A stretch of DNA of 64,000 nucleotides. It comes from Streptomyces spinosus. Its GTDB lineage: Bacteria > Actinomycetota > Actinomycetes > Streptomycetales > Streptomycetaceae. The stretch spans positions 1 through 64,000 of the forward strand of contig NZ_JAINRC010000017.1 in the NCBI RefSeq assembly GCF_020400655.1, given 5' to 3'. Position 1 is the first letter of the stretch, and every line of letters starts with the position of its first letter. Positions 1 to 8,827 of the stretch are shown here, piece by piece. The notes beneath the pieces were generated by a model. The model saw only the letters and a list, made by a program, of their open reading frames with translations, did no database searches and had not been told where the DNA came from. A program made the position numbers and the translations under genes.

Positions 1-33
1 CGCCCCCCCCCCCCCGCCCCCCACGGCCCGGGC

Positions 34-72
34 CGGCCGGGGAGACGGGTGGCTCCGTCTCCCCGGCCGTTT
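34..72. terminator. strong hairpin terminator at the left edge
   Basis: A perfect 15-bp inverted repeat (34-48 with 55-69) with a 6-nt loop is followed by TTT. It looks like a Rho-independent terminator for a gene lying to the left of the window, or a bidirectional one. It separates that gene from the biosynthetic cluster. Confidence 0.75.
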
Positions 73-148
73 GGCGTGGTCGGAGCCGGGCTCGCCGGTG
101 AATTCCGGCGGTGAAGTCCTTTCTCTGCGACTTCGGTTGCCAGGGCGC

Positions 149-196
149 TACACTCGGTCCCGCGTTCGACGGAAACAAGCCGACCGACTGTTTCCG
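149..196 (+). promoter_or_regulatory. possible -10 and inverted repeat before the LuxR-type gene
   Basis: TACACT at 149-154 could serve as a -10 element; no good -35 is visible. Downstream, CGGAAACA (170-177) and TGTTTCCG (189-196) form a perfect 8-bp inverted repeat with an 11-nt spacer. It could be an operator or a leader hairpin. Function is inferred only from position. Confidence 0.35.
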
Positions 197-242
197 GCGC
201 ACGCTGACGGGGGAAGCGGGGCGATCACGGGGAGTGGCCCTT

Positions 243-533
243 ATGCACGGTGACGACGGCCTGCCGTCGACTCGGTGGCAGTATCAGCTCACCCAGGTGG
301 AGTCGCTCTCGGAGCGCGAGAGGCAGGTCTTCTCGTTGCTCGGAGCAGGGTTATCGAATCGCGCGATCGCGGTGAGGCTGCGCGTGACGGAACGTACCGT
401 GAAGGCCCACGTGGCCAGCATCCTGGCGAAACTGAAAGTGGAATCCCGTCTTCAGGTGGGTCTCGTAGCCCAGGCCCACCTTCTCATGTACGAAGGTACA
501 GTGCCAAACCGGCCAGGCGTGACTGATAATTGA
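243..533 (+). CDS. small HTH-only LuxR-type regulator with a TTA codon
   Basis: This 96-residue protein consists of little more than a LuxR/NarL-type DNA-binding domain (about residues 20-85). It has the typical SERERQVFSLL start, a helix-turn-helix around NRAIAVRLRVTERTVKAH and a closing helix. No receiver, PAS or ATPase domain is present, so it is an orphan regulator. I chose the ATG at 243; an upstream ATG at 111 would only add a low-quality N-terminus. Codon 37 (351-353) is TTA, which in Streptomyces is read by the bldA tRNA, so translation may wait for development. It lies 130 bp upstream of the SARP gene in the same direction and is probably a cluster-specific regulator. Confidence 0.75.
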   Translation: MHGDDGLPSTRWQYQLTQVESLSERERQVFSLLGAGLSNRAIAVRLRVTERTVKAHVASILAKLKVESRLQVGLVAQAHLLMYEGTVPNRPGVTDN

Positions 534-587
534 TCAGTTCTGACTCTCTGATGTTTTCCCTGTGTTCGGGCGCCGCTGATTGCGTCC

Positions 588-616
588 ACCCACGGTTACG
601 TGACCGCCCCGTGGGT
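588..616. promoter_or_regulatory. inverted repeat in the SARP upstream region
   Basis: ACCCACGG (588-595) and CCGTGGGT (609-616) form a perfect 8-bp inverted repeat with a 13-nt spacer, about 50-75 bp before the SARP start codon. The size suits a dimeric repressor or activator site; the regulator is unknown. Confidence 0.4.
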
Positions 617-663
617 CGCGAGGTGGGGGCTTGTGACCGGTTTTTCTGAGTAGGGACGGGAAT

Positions 664-1428
664 TTGGTACACATCTCCATATTGGGTCCGCTGCTGATCG
701 GAGATGGTCAAAGAACCATCGGTGTGCGGGCGAAGAAGATTCGCGTGATGCTGACCATGCTCGCGCTGAATCCTGGTCAAGTCGTCGGTTTCGATGAACT
801 GATCGACGAACTCTGGGGCGAGGCCCCGCTGAAGAACACGCGAAACGCACTCCAGGCGAATGTGCGGCGCATGCGGAAGTCGCTGGCCGAACTCGGCCTC
901 CCGGGAGGTGAGGAGGGACTGATCCGCACCGTCGACAACGGTTACATGCTCGACGTGTCCGAGGAGGCCCTCGACGCCTACCGCTTCCTGCGCATGGCCG
1001 AGCAGGGCGCCGCCCTGGTCGCCCGGGAGCCGCACGAGTCCATCCGGCTGCTGCGGGAGTCCCTCGCCATGTGGCGCGGGCCCGCCCTGCTCGACGTGAG
1101 CGACGGACCGCGCTGCCGGGCCGTGGCCCTGCGGCTGGACGAACAGCGCAAGACCGCACGGGAGGATCTGATCCAGGCGCAACTGCAGGCCGGCGAGGCG
1201 GGGGTCGTCGTTGCCGAGCTGAAGCAGCTCCTGGCGCAGTATCCCGAACGCGAGCGGTTCAGCGAGCAGTTGATGATCGCGCTCTACCGGTGCGGACGCC
1301 AGTCCGAGGCCGTCGACATCTTCCACCGCACCCGCAAGTGGCTCGACGAGGAACTGGGCCTCAAGCCGAGCCAGCGGCTGCACACCCTGTACCAGGCGAT
1401 CCTGATGCAGGACCCCTCGCTGCTGTGA
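664..1428 (+). CDS. SARP-family pathway activator
   Basis: A 254-residue Streptomyces antibiotic regulatory protein of the small (DnrI/ActII-ORF4) class. The N-terminal winged-helix DNA-binding region (about 1-95) is followed by a bacterial transcriptional activation domain (about 100-245). No NB-ARC ATPase or TPR tail is present, unlike AfsR. The start is TTG at 664, preceded by a GGGACGGG ribosome-binding site. SARPs bind direct repeats spaced one helical turn apart and recruit RNA polymerase. The 11-bp-spaced GTCAG repeats before the NRPS/sbnA and ACP genes are the obvious targets, so this is the likely switch for the whole cluster. It is convergent with the minus-strand NRPS and separated from it by a hairpin. 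Confidence 0.9.
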   Translation: MVHISILGPLLIGDGQRTIGVRAKKIRVMLTMLALNPGQVVGFDELIDELWGEAPLKNTRNALQANVRRMRKSLAELGLPGGEEGLIRTVDNGYMLDVSEEALDAYRFLRMAEQGAALVAREPHESIRLLRESLAMWRGPALLDVSDGPRCRAVALRLDEQRKTAREDLIQAQLQAGEAGVVVAELKQLLAQYPERERFSEQLMIALYRCGRQSEAVDIFHRTRKWLDEELGLKPSQRLHTLYQAILMQDPSLL

Positions 1429-1443
1429 CCGGCTGAACGGACG

Positions 1444-1475
1444 GAGCGCCGGCGGCACCCAGGCCGCCGGCGCTC
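1444..1475. terminator. bidirectional terminator between SARP and NRPS genes
   Basis: A perfect 13-bp stem (1444-1456 with 1463-1475) with a 6-nt loop lies between the convergent SARP and NRPS genes. It probably stops transcription from both sides. Confidence 0.75.
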
Positions 1476-1489
1476 TGCCGTGCCCGCGC

Positions 1490-4400
1490 TCAGACCTCCC
1501 GCAGCGCGCCGTCGGTGAGCGCGCCGATCCGCTCCACCGCCGTACCGCCCAGCATCTCCTCGTGCCCGCACGGGATCTCGTGCACGGTGAGCGGGCCGTC
1601 CAGGTGCGGCCGCCAGCGCGCGGCCAGTTCTCCGGTGGGGGCCTGCTGCCCGTGCGCCGCCACGAACAGCGTCAGCGGACCGGCGAACCGTCCCGGGGTG
1701 AACTCCCGCGCGATGTCGGTGTGGTGGCGCATCACGGTCGTCAGCCGGTCCAGGTCCCGCTCCGCGATCGTCGTGCCGCGCGCGTGGTGGGCGAGGAACG
1801 CCGACCGGATCTCCTCGTCGGTGGGACGGGGATCGCCGGGCGCCGCCGGGAAGGCGTCGAGGACCGCCAGGAACGCCACCCGCTCGCCCGCGGCCTGGAG
1901 CAGGACGGCCATCTCGTGCGCGACCAGCCCGCCGAACGACCAGCCCAGCAGGTGGTAGGGCCCGTACGGCCGGATCCGCCGCACCCGTTCCAGATACGTC
2001 GCCGCCAGCTCCCGCACGCCCGCCGGCCGGTCCCAGGCGCCCGGCTCCGCCGCGACACCGTCGGACTGGAGCGCGTACACCGGCCGGTCCGGGTCGAGGC
2101 GCGCGGCCAGCTCCGCGAACGGCAGGCCGAATCCGACCCCGCCGTGCACGCAGAACAGCGGCGCCGCCGTGCCGTGCGGCCGGATCTCCAGGAGCGGCAC
2201 GGCGGCCGTCGCCCGGTCCCCGGCCGGGGTCGCCACCGCGGCCAGGGCCGCCACCGTGCGGTGCGCGAAGACATCGGACAGGGCGAGCGTCAGCCCCGCC
2301 TTGGCGGCCCGGCCGACCACCTCCACCGACCGCAGACTGTCCCCGCCCAGTGCGAAGAAGTCCCTGTCGGCACCGACCTCGTCCAACCCCAGCACCTCGC
2401 AGAACACCTCCGCGAGGGCCCGCTCGGCCGGGGTGCGCGGGGCCCGCCCGGCGACGGCGGGCACCGGGGCGCCGGGCGCGGGCAGGGCCCGGACGTCGAG
2501 CTTGCCGTTCGGCGTCAGCGGCAGCGCGGGCAGCGACACCAGCGCGGTGGGCACCATGTGCGCGGGCAGCGACCCGGCGAGGTACGCGGTCAGCACGGGC
2601 ACGTCGACGGCGGCCACCCCCGGTACGGGCACCACGTACCCGGTCAGCCGGCCGCCGCCGTCCGCCGGGGCCAGCACCACGGCGGCCTGCGCGATCACCG
2701 GGTGCCGGGTAAGCGCGGACTCGATCTCGCCCGGCTCGATCCGGAAGCCGCGCAGCTTGATCTGCTGGTCGGCGCGGCCGACGTAGTCCAGCTCGCCGTC
2801 CGCCCGCCGGCGCACCAGGTCCCCGGTGCGGTACATGCGGGTGCCGGGCGGCCCGTAGGGGTCGGCGACGAACCGTTCCGCCGTGGTGCCCGCACGGCCC
2901 TGATAGCCCTGGGCCAGACCCGCGCCCGCGACGTACAGCTCGCCGGTGATCCCGTCCGGCACCGGGGCGAGGGCCGTGTCCAGGACGTACACCCGGACGT
3001 TCGGCAGGGGCCGGCCGATCGGCGGCCGGCCGCCGTCCGGGGCGAGCGGGGCGCTGAGGGTGGCGGCCACCGTGATCTCGGTCGGGCCGTAGGCGTTGCG
3101 CAGGGTCACCCGGGCCGCGGTGCGCTCCACGACGGCGGGCGGGCAGGCCTCCCCGCCGACGATCAGACACAGGTCCGCGGGCAGGTCGGCCGGTTCCGGG
3201 AAGCGGCCGACGACGGTCGGCGGCAGCAGCGCGTGGGTGATCCGCTGCTCGGTGAGCAGGCCGGCGAGCAGCGGCGCGGACAGCCGGCTCTCGGCGGTGG
3301 CCGGCACCAGGGTGCCGCCGGAGAACAGCGAGGCGGCCAGCTCCCACACGGTCGCGTCGAAACTGAACGAGGCGAACTGCAGCACCCGGGTGTCCGGCCC
3401 GGTCCCCAGCTCCTCCCGGTGGTGGGCGACCAGGTGGGCCGCGCCCGCGTGCGGCACCGCCACCCCCTTGGGCCGGCCCGTCGACCCGGACGTGTAGATG
3501 ACGTACGCGGTGTCCCGCGCCGACAGCGGGCGCGTCCGCTCGGCGTCGGTGACGTCGGCGCCGGACAGGCCGGCGACGAGGTCCGTGGTGGCCGGGTCGT
3601 CCAGCACCACCCGGGCTGCGCCGTCCGGCAGCCGGCCGGCGGACCCGCCGACGGTGACGACGGCGGCCGGGGCCGCGTCGCCGAGCATGTACGCGATGCG
3701 CTCGGCCGGGTAGTCCGGGTCGACGGGCAGATAGGCCGCGCCGGTCTTCAGCACCGCCAGCAGCGCCGTCACGGTCAGCGGGGAGCGGGGCAGGACCAGC
3801 GCGACCACGGCACCCGGGCCGGCCCCGTGGCCGAGCAGCAGCCGGGCGAGCCGGTTGGCGTCCGCGTTCAGCCGCCCGTACGACACCTCCGCCCCGCCGG
3901 GCACCGCCAGCGCCGCGCGGTCCGGTGCCGCCGCCGCGTGCGCCTCGAACAGCGCCGGGAGCGTCGCCTCCGGGCGGGGCCGGGACGGGCCGTCGCCCGC
4001 GGCCAGCGAAGCGCGGCGCTCGTCCGGGGTGAGCAGGGCGAGGGCGCCGATCGGCGCGCCCGGGGTGCGGGCCGCGTCGGCGAGGAGCACCGCCAGGGCA
4101 CCGGCGAGGCGGTCCGCCGTGGCCTCGGTGAACAGGTCCGTGCTGTACTCCAGGCGGATGTCCAGACCGGCCGGGCCGCCGTCGGCGCTCCGGCGTTCCG
4201 TCACCTCGAAGGCCAGGTCGAACTTGGCCGTGCGGGAGGGCACCGGCTCCACGGAGGCCGTCAGCTCCGGCAGCGCGGGCAGCGGGTCGTCGCCCGGGGT
4301 GAGGGAGAGCACCACCTGCACCAGCGGGTGCCGGGCCGGCGACCGCTGCGGCTTCAGCTCGTCGACGAGCTGCTCGAACGGCAGCTCGGCGTGCGCGTAC

Positions 4401-7400
4401 GCGGTCAGGTCCGTCTCCCGCACCCGCTCCAGCAGCGCCGCGAACGACGGATCGCCGGAGGTGTCGGTGCGCAGCACCAGCGTGTTGACGAAGCAGCCGA
4501 CCAGGTCGCGCACCGCCTCGTCGGACCGCCCGGCGACCGGGCTGCCCAGCGGGATGTCGGTGCCCGCGCCGAGCCGGGTCAGGACGGCCGCGAGACCCGC
4601 CTGGACGGCCATGAACAGACTGGCGCCGGCGTCCTGGGCGAGCCCCGCCAGCCGGGCGTGGGCGTCGGCGGGCAGCGTACGGGTGACCGCGGCGCCGCGC
4701 TGCGAGGACCGGGCCGGCCGGGGGAAGTCGGCCGGCAGCTCCAGCTCCTGCGGCATGCCCGCCAGCACCTCGCTCCAGTGCGCGAGTTCGGCGGACAGCA
4801 GGCTGTCCGGGTCGTCCTTGGCGCCGAGCAGCGCGCGCTGCCAGCGGGCGTGGTCGGCGTACCGCACGGGCAGCGGCCGCCAGTCCGGGGCGCGACCGGC
4901 CCGGCGGGCCGCGTAGGCGGTGGCGAGGTCACGGGCGAGCGGCCCGAACGACCAGCCGTCGGCGGCTATGTGGTGCAGCGTCAGCGCCAGCACGTGCGTG
5001 TCGTCGCCCAGCGCGAACAGGCGTGCTCGCAGCGGGACCCGGGCGGCCAGGTCGAACGGCTCGGCCGCCTCGGCGGCCAGCGCCCCGGCCAGGGCGTCCT
5101 CGTCCGGCACCGGTACGACTTCAAGGCGGGCGTCCGCCTCCTCCGGACCGAGCACCAGCGGCGCCGCCCCGGCGTCGGCGGCCACGAACAGCGTGCGCAG
5201 CGTCTCGTGCCGGGCGACCACGTCCGCCACCGCCGCGCCCAGCGCCCCGGTGTCGAGCGGGCCGGACAGCCGTACCGCCAGCGGGATGTTGTAGCCGGCC
5301 CCCGCGCCCATCCGGTCCAGGAACCACAGGCGCTCCTGCGCGTACGACAGCACGGGCGGGGCTCCCGGGAGTGCCGCCGCGCGCAGCGCGGGGCGCGGCG
5401 CCGTGCTCCCCGCGCCCGTCCCGTCCCCGGCCAGGGCGCGCGCCAGCGCCTCGGCCGAACGGGCGTCGAACAGCGTGCGCAGCGGTACCTCCGTGCCCAG
5501 CTCGGCGCGCAGCCGGTTGGCGACCCGGATCGCGGACAGCGAGTGGCCGCCGAGCGCGAAGAAGTCGTCGTCGGCCCCCACCCGGTCCAGACCCAGCACC
5601 TCCGCGAAGACCGCGCACAGCAGTTCCTCGCGCGCTCCCGACGGCGGCCGGCCCGTGCCCGCCCGCCCCTCGGCCGGGGCGGGCAGCGCCTTGCGGTCGA
5701 CCTTGCCGTTCGGGGTCAGCGGCAGCTCGTCCAGGAAGACGTACACGGCAGGGACCATGTGCGTGGGCAACACCGCGGACGCGCGCTCCCGCAGCCGGTC
5801 GCGGTCGGTCCCTGCCGGTACGACATGGGCGACCAGACGGGTGTCCCCGTTCCGGTCGGTGCGGGCGGTGACGACCGCCCGCTCGACGCCGGGCTGTGCG
5901 CCCAGCACGGACTCGATCTCGCCGAGCTCGATGCGGTGCCCGCGGATCTTCACCTGGTGGTCGGTGCGGCCCCCGTACTCCAGCGCCGTGCCGTCCGGCG
6001 ACCAGCGCACCACGTCACCGGTGCGGTACATGCGGGTGCCGGGCGGCCCGAACGGATCGGCCGTGAACCGCTCGGCGGTCAGGCCGGGACGGCCCAGGTA
6101 GCCCCGGGCGAGACCGGCCCCGGCGAGGTACAGCTCGCCGAAGCGGCCGTCGGGCACCGGGCGCAGCGCCGCGTCCAGGACGTAGGCCCGGGTGTTGGCG
6201 ATGGGGCGGCCGATGGGCGGCGGGCCGGACGGCACCCGCGGCAGGGGCGCCGCCGTCGACCAGATCGTCGTCTCCGTCGGGCCGTACACGTTGGTCACCG
6301 ACGCGCAGTGCTCGGCCAGCGAGCGGGCCAGGGGGCCGGGCAGCGCCTCACCGCCGACGAGGGCCCGCAGGCCGGCGAGGGCCTGGGCGTGGGAGCCGGC
6401 GAGGGCCTGCCACAGGCTCGGCGTGGCCTGGAGCAGGGTGGCACCGCAGTCACCGATCAGCGCGGCCAGGGCGGCCGGGTCGCGGACCGTCTCCCGGTCG
6501 GCGACGACCAGTTCGGCGCCCGCCGCGAGCGGCACGAACAGCTCCAGGTTGGCGATGTCGAACCCGAACGTCGTCACCGCGAGGAACCGGTCCGCCGCCG
6601 TCACCGCACAGCGCCGCCCCATGTCCGCGACGAGGTTCACCAGCGCGCCGTGCGGAACGACGACACCCTTCGGCCGGCCGGTCGACCCGGAGGTGTGGAT
6701 GACGTAGGCCGGGTGGTCGGGGTGGGGAGGAGTGGCGGCGGTGGGGCCGGCGGGAGAGGGCGGGGGCGGTGCCGTGGGGCTCGACCGGTCCGGGAAGGCG
6801 GGCAGCGGGCCCTCGTCCAGCACCCACAGCGGGCCCGTGAGCGGGGCACCCATCGCCTCCAGCGAGGGACGGATGCGGCGGTGGGTGAGGGTGACCACCG
6901 GTGTGGCGTCCGCCAGCATCAGGCGCAGGCGCTCCGCCGGGTGGTCCGGGTCGAGCGGCAGGTAGGCGGCGCCCGCCTTCAGCACGGCCAGCGCCGCCAC
7001 CACCAGGTCGGCCGACCGGTCCAGGGCGAGCCCCACCAGCCGCTCCGGACCCGCGCCCGCCGCCCGCAGAGCCACCGCCAGCCGGTCCGCCCGCCCGTGC
7101 AGCTCCCGGTACGTCAGCCGCTCGGTGCCGCAGCGCAGCGCCGGGGCGTCGGGCGTGCGCGCGGCCCACCGCTCCAGCAGCGGCGCCAGCCACGGCCCCG
7201 GCACCGGCTCCTCCGTGCGGTTGCGGTCCGCCAGGACGCGGCCCGCCTCCCCCGCGTCCAGCAGGTCCAGCCGGCCGCACGGCTCGTCCGGCCGGCGCAC
7301 CGTCTCCTCCAGCAGCCGGACCAGACACCGCCCGACGCCGCGCGCCTCGGCCTCCGGGACGAGCGCCGGCAGATGGTCTACGGCCAGCTCGAACGGCTCG

Positions 7401-8596
7401 CCGGGGAACACCGTCACGGTCAGCGGGTAGTGGGTGGCGGAGCGGATGTCCACGCCGGTCACCCGGGGGCCCGCCGGGGCCGGTCCCGGCTCGGGACCGC
7501 CCATCGGGTAGTTCTGGAACAGCAGCACCGTGTCGAACAGCTCGCCGCGCACCGCCGTCTCCTGCTGGATCTCCGCCAGCGGCAGGTGCTCGTGCGCCAG
7601 CAGTTCCGTGCGCGCCCGCTGCACCCGCGCGAACAGCTCCGCCGGGGTCAGCCGGGCGGTCACGTCGGCGCGGACCGGCAGCGTGTTGGCGAACAGGCCC
7701 ACCATCCGCTCGACGTCCGGCAACTGCGCGGGCCTGCCGGAGGCGACGGTTCCGAACACCACCGTGTCCTGTCCGGTCAGCCGGGACAGCAGCAGCGCCC
7801 AGCAGCCCTGCACCACCGCGCCCACGGTCAGCCCCCGGGACCGGGCGAAGCCGGCCAGCGCGGAGGAGAGCCCGGGCGGCACGTCGACGGTGACCCGCCG
7901 CGGCAGCCCGGTGCTCCCGCCGGCCCCCGCATCCGTGGCCCCGCCGGTGTCCCCGCCATCCGGCATCAGCCGCGTCGGCTCCGTCACCCCGTCCAGGGCC
8001 CGGCGCCACGCCCGCCGGGCCGCCTCCTCGTCCTGCGTGCCCAGCCAGGCGAGGTACGCCTGGTACGGCGGGGCCGCCGGCCGCTCCGCCGGCGTGCCGC
8101 CGCCGCGCACCTGCGCGAACGTCTCGGCGAGTTCACGGGTGAGCGTGGCCATCGACCAGCCGTCCACCAGGATGTGGTGCACGGTCCACAGCAGCCGGGC
8201 CCGTCCGTCGTCCGCCCGTAGCAGCAGGAAGCGGTGCAGCGGCGGCCGGGCCAGGTCGAAGCGGCGCAGCCGCTCCTCGCCGGTCGCCCGGTCGAACCCG
8301 GCGGCGGGCAGCCGCCGCTGCGACCACGGCAGCTCCACCGACCGGGGCAGCACCTGCACGGCCTCGCCGCTCTTGCGGTGCCGGAAGCACGCCGCGAGAT
8401 TCGGGTACCGGTCGAGCAGCGCACCCGCGGCGCCCCGCAGCGCCTGGGCGTCCGCGTCGGTCACGTCCGCGAGGTCGAGCACCAGTTGCAGCGCGTACAC
8501 GTCCGTGGCGTCCCGGTCGTACGCGGACAGGAACAGCAGCCCCTGTTGCAGCGGCGACAGCGGGAGGACTTCACTGATGGCGGATTGCCGGTTCAA
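1490..8596 (-). CDS. two-module NRPS, C-A(Gly)-T-C-A-T-TE
   Basis: A non-ribosomal peptide synthetase of about 2,368 residues. Domain order with approximate positions: C (HHILVDGW near 139), A (TSGSTGRPKG near 635), T (GGHSL near 1014), C (HHIAADGWS near 1209), A (near 1702), T (GGDSL near 2084) and thioesterase (GWSFGG near 2217, later Asp and CGH). My reading of the first A-domain code is DILQLGVIWK, close to the glycine code. The second reads DAWLIGAVAK, which I cannot assign; the pocket looks hydrophobic. I chose TTG at 8596 because GAGGAG lies 7 nt upstream and it fits the SARP promoter start point. An in-frame TTG at 8659 would sit almost at the predicted transcript start. There is no loading domain, so the protein must accept a chain from another NRPS. 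Its opening C domain resembles that of the 17803 NRPS. Confidence 0.93.
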   Translation of the reverse strand: MNRQSAISEVLPLSPLQQGLLFLSAYDRDATDVYALQLVLDLADVTDADAQALRGAAGALLDRYPNLAACFRHRKSGEAVQVLPRSVELPWSQRRLPAAGFDRATGEERLRRFDLARPPLHRFLLLRADDGRARLLWTVHHILVDGWSMATLTRELAETFAQVRGGGTPAERPAAPPYQAYLAWLGTQDEEAARRAWRRALDGVTEPTRLMPDGGDTGGATDAGAGGSTGLPRRVTVDVPPGLSSALAGFARSRGLTVGAVVQGCWALLLSRLTGQDTVVFGTVASGRPAQLPDVERMVGLFANTLPVRADVTARLTPAELFARVQRARTELLAHEHLPLAEIQQETAVRGELFDTVLLFQNYPMGGPEPGPAPAGPRVTGVDIRSATHYPLTVTVFPGEPFELAVDHLPALVPEAEARGVGRCLVRLLEETVRRPDEPCGRLDLLDAGEAGRVLADRNRTEEPVPGPWLAPLLERWAARTPDAPALRCGTERLTYRELHGRADRLAVALRAAGAGPERLVGLALDRSADLVVAALAVLKAGAAYLPLDPDHPAERLRLMLADATPVVTLTHRRIRPSLEAMGAPLTGPLWVLDEGPLPAFPDRSSPTAPPPPSPAGPTAATPPHPDHPAYVIHTSGSTGRPKGVVVPHGALVNLVADMGRRCAVTAADRFLAVTTFGFDIANLELFVPLAAGAELVVADRETVRDPAALAALIGDCGATLLQATPSLWQALAGSHAQALAGLRALVGGEALPGPLARSLAEHCASVTNVYGPTETTIWSTAAPLPRVPSGPPPIGRPIANTRAYVLDAALRPVPDGRFGELYLAGAGLARGYLGRPGLTAERFTADPFGPPGTRMYRTGDVVRWSPDGTALEYGGRTDHQVKIRGHRIELGEIESVLGAQPGVERAVVTARTDRNGDTRLVAHVVPAGTDRDRLRERASAVLPTHMVPAVYVFLDELPLTPNGKVDRKALPAPAEGRAGTGRPPSGAREELLCAVFAEVLGLDRVGADDDFFALGGHSLSAIRVANRLRAELGTEVPLRTLFDARSAEALARALAGDGTGAGSTAPRPALRAAALPGAPPVLSYAQERLWFLDRMGAGAGYNIPLAVRLSGPLDTGALGAAVADVVARHETLRTLFVAADAGAAPLVLGPEEADARLEVVPVPDEDALAGALAAEAAEPFDLAARVPLRARLFALGDDTHVLALTLHHIAADGWSFGPLARDLATAYAARRAGRAPDWRPLPVRYADHARWQRALLGAKDDPDSLLSAELAHWSEVLAGMPQELELPADFPRPARSSQRGAAVTRTLPADAHARLAGLAQDAGASLFMAVQAGLAAVLTRLGAGTDIPLGSPVAGRSDEAVRDLVGCFVNTLVLRTDTSGDPSFAALLERVRETDLTAYAHAELPFEQLVDELKPQRSPARHPLVQVVLSLTPGDDPLPALPELTASVEPVPSRTAKFDLAFEVTERRSADGGPAGLDIRLEYSTDLFTEATADRLAGALAVLLADAARTPGAPIGALALLTPDERRASLAAGDGPSRPRPEATLPALFEAHAAAAPDRAALAVPGGAEVSYGRLNADANRLARLLLGHGAGPGAVVALVLPRSPLTVTALLAVLKTGAAYLPVDPDYPAERIAYMLGDAAPAAVVTVGGSAGRLPDGAARVVLDDPATTDLVAGLSGADVTDAERTRPLSARDTAYVIYTSGSTGRPKGVAVPHAGAAHLVAHHREELGTGPDTRVLQFASFSFDATVWELAASLFSGGTLVPATAESRLSAPLLAGLLTEQRITHALLPPTVVGRFPEPADLPADLCLIVGGEACPPAVVERTAARVTLRNAYGPTEITVAATLSAPLAPDGGRPPIGRPLPNVRVYVLDTALAPVPDGITGELYVAGAGLAQGYQGRAGTTAERFVADPYGPPGTRMYRTGDLVRRRADGELDYVGRADQQIKLRGFRIEPGEIESALTRHPVIAQAAVVLAPADGGGRLTGYVVPVPGVAAVDVPVLTAYLAGSLPAHMVPTALVSLPALPLTPNGKLDVRALPAPGAPVPAVAGRAPRTPAERALAEVFCEVLGLDEVGADRDFFALGGDSLRSVEVVGRAAKAGLTLALSDVFAHRTVAALAAVATPAGDRATAAVPLLEIRPHGTAAPLFCVHGGVGFGLPFAELAARLDPDRPVYALQSDGVAAEPGAWDRPAGVRELAATYLERVRRIRPYGPYHLLGWSFGGLVAHEMAVLLQAAGERVAFLAVLDAFPAAPGDPRPTDEEIRSAFLAHHARGTTIAERDLDRLTTVMRHHTDIAREFTPGRFAGPLTLFVAAHGQQAPTGELAARWRPHLDGPLTVHEIPCGHEEMLGGTAVERIGALTDGALREV

Positions 8597-8665
8597 GCCG
8601 TGCTCCTCACGGAAGAGCGGGAGTGGGCGCGGGAACAATTCCGGCCCGCACGATTCCAACCGGAC

Positions 8666-8710
8666 GACGATTTCACGAGCACGCTGACGAACAACTGACC
8701 GCGAGCTGAC
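8666..8710 (-). promoter_or_regulatory. SARP box for the minus-strand NRPS
   Basis: CTGAC occurs on the plus strand at 8684, 8695 and 8706, reading GTCAG on the minus strand three times at exactly 11-bp spacing. This is the classic layout of a SARP site, oriented towards the NRPS at 8596. About 8 bp beyond the last heptamer the minus strand reads AAATCG, a weak -10 candidate. Confidence 0.75.
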
Positions 8711-8743
8711 ACCTCCCGGCCACGCCGGGCATGGCCGGAAGCC

Positions 8744-8786
8744 GTCAGCAGACCGTCAGTCCACGGTCAGCGCACGTCGACAGGCT
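8744..8786 (+). promoter_or_regulatory. SARP box and promoter for the sbnA-NRPS operon
   Basis: GTCAG occurs at 8744, 8755 and 8766, spaced exactly 11 bp. The last heptamer (8766-8772) is followed after 8 bp by CAGGCT (8781-8786), a position where SARP-dependent promoters have their -10. It resembles TAGGTT at the same place in the ACP promoter. A transcript start near 8792 rules out the in-frame ATG at 8786 as the start of sbnA. Confidence 0.8.
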
Positions 8787-8827
8787 TGCCGGCGAGGCCC
8801 ATCCGCCGCCGACGGCCAGGAGTGCCA

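Noticed and set aside
1..20. Poly-C run at the window start
   Set aside because: A homopolymer at the window edge next to a terminator; it may be natural or a sequencing artefact, and no function can be supported.
1562..8221. Very long plus-strand open frame antisense to the minus-strand NRPS
   Set aside because: It is Arg/Gly/Gln-rich with no domain motifs and mirrors the NRPS; high GC keeps such frames open.
8786..8827. ATG at 8786 as the start of sbnA
   Set aside because: It overlaps the predicted -10 (8781-8786), has no ribosome-binding site, and adds an Arg/Pro-rich stretch not seen in the family.
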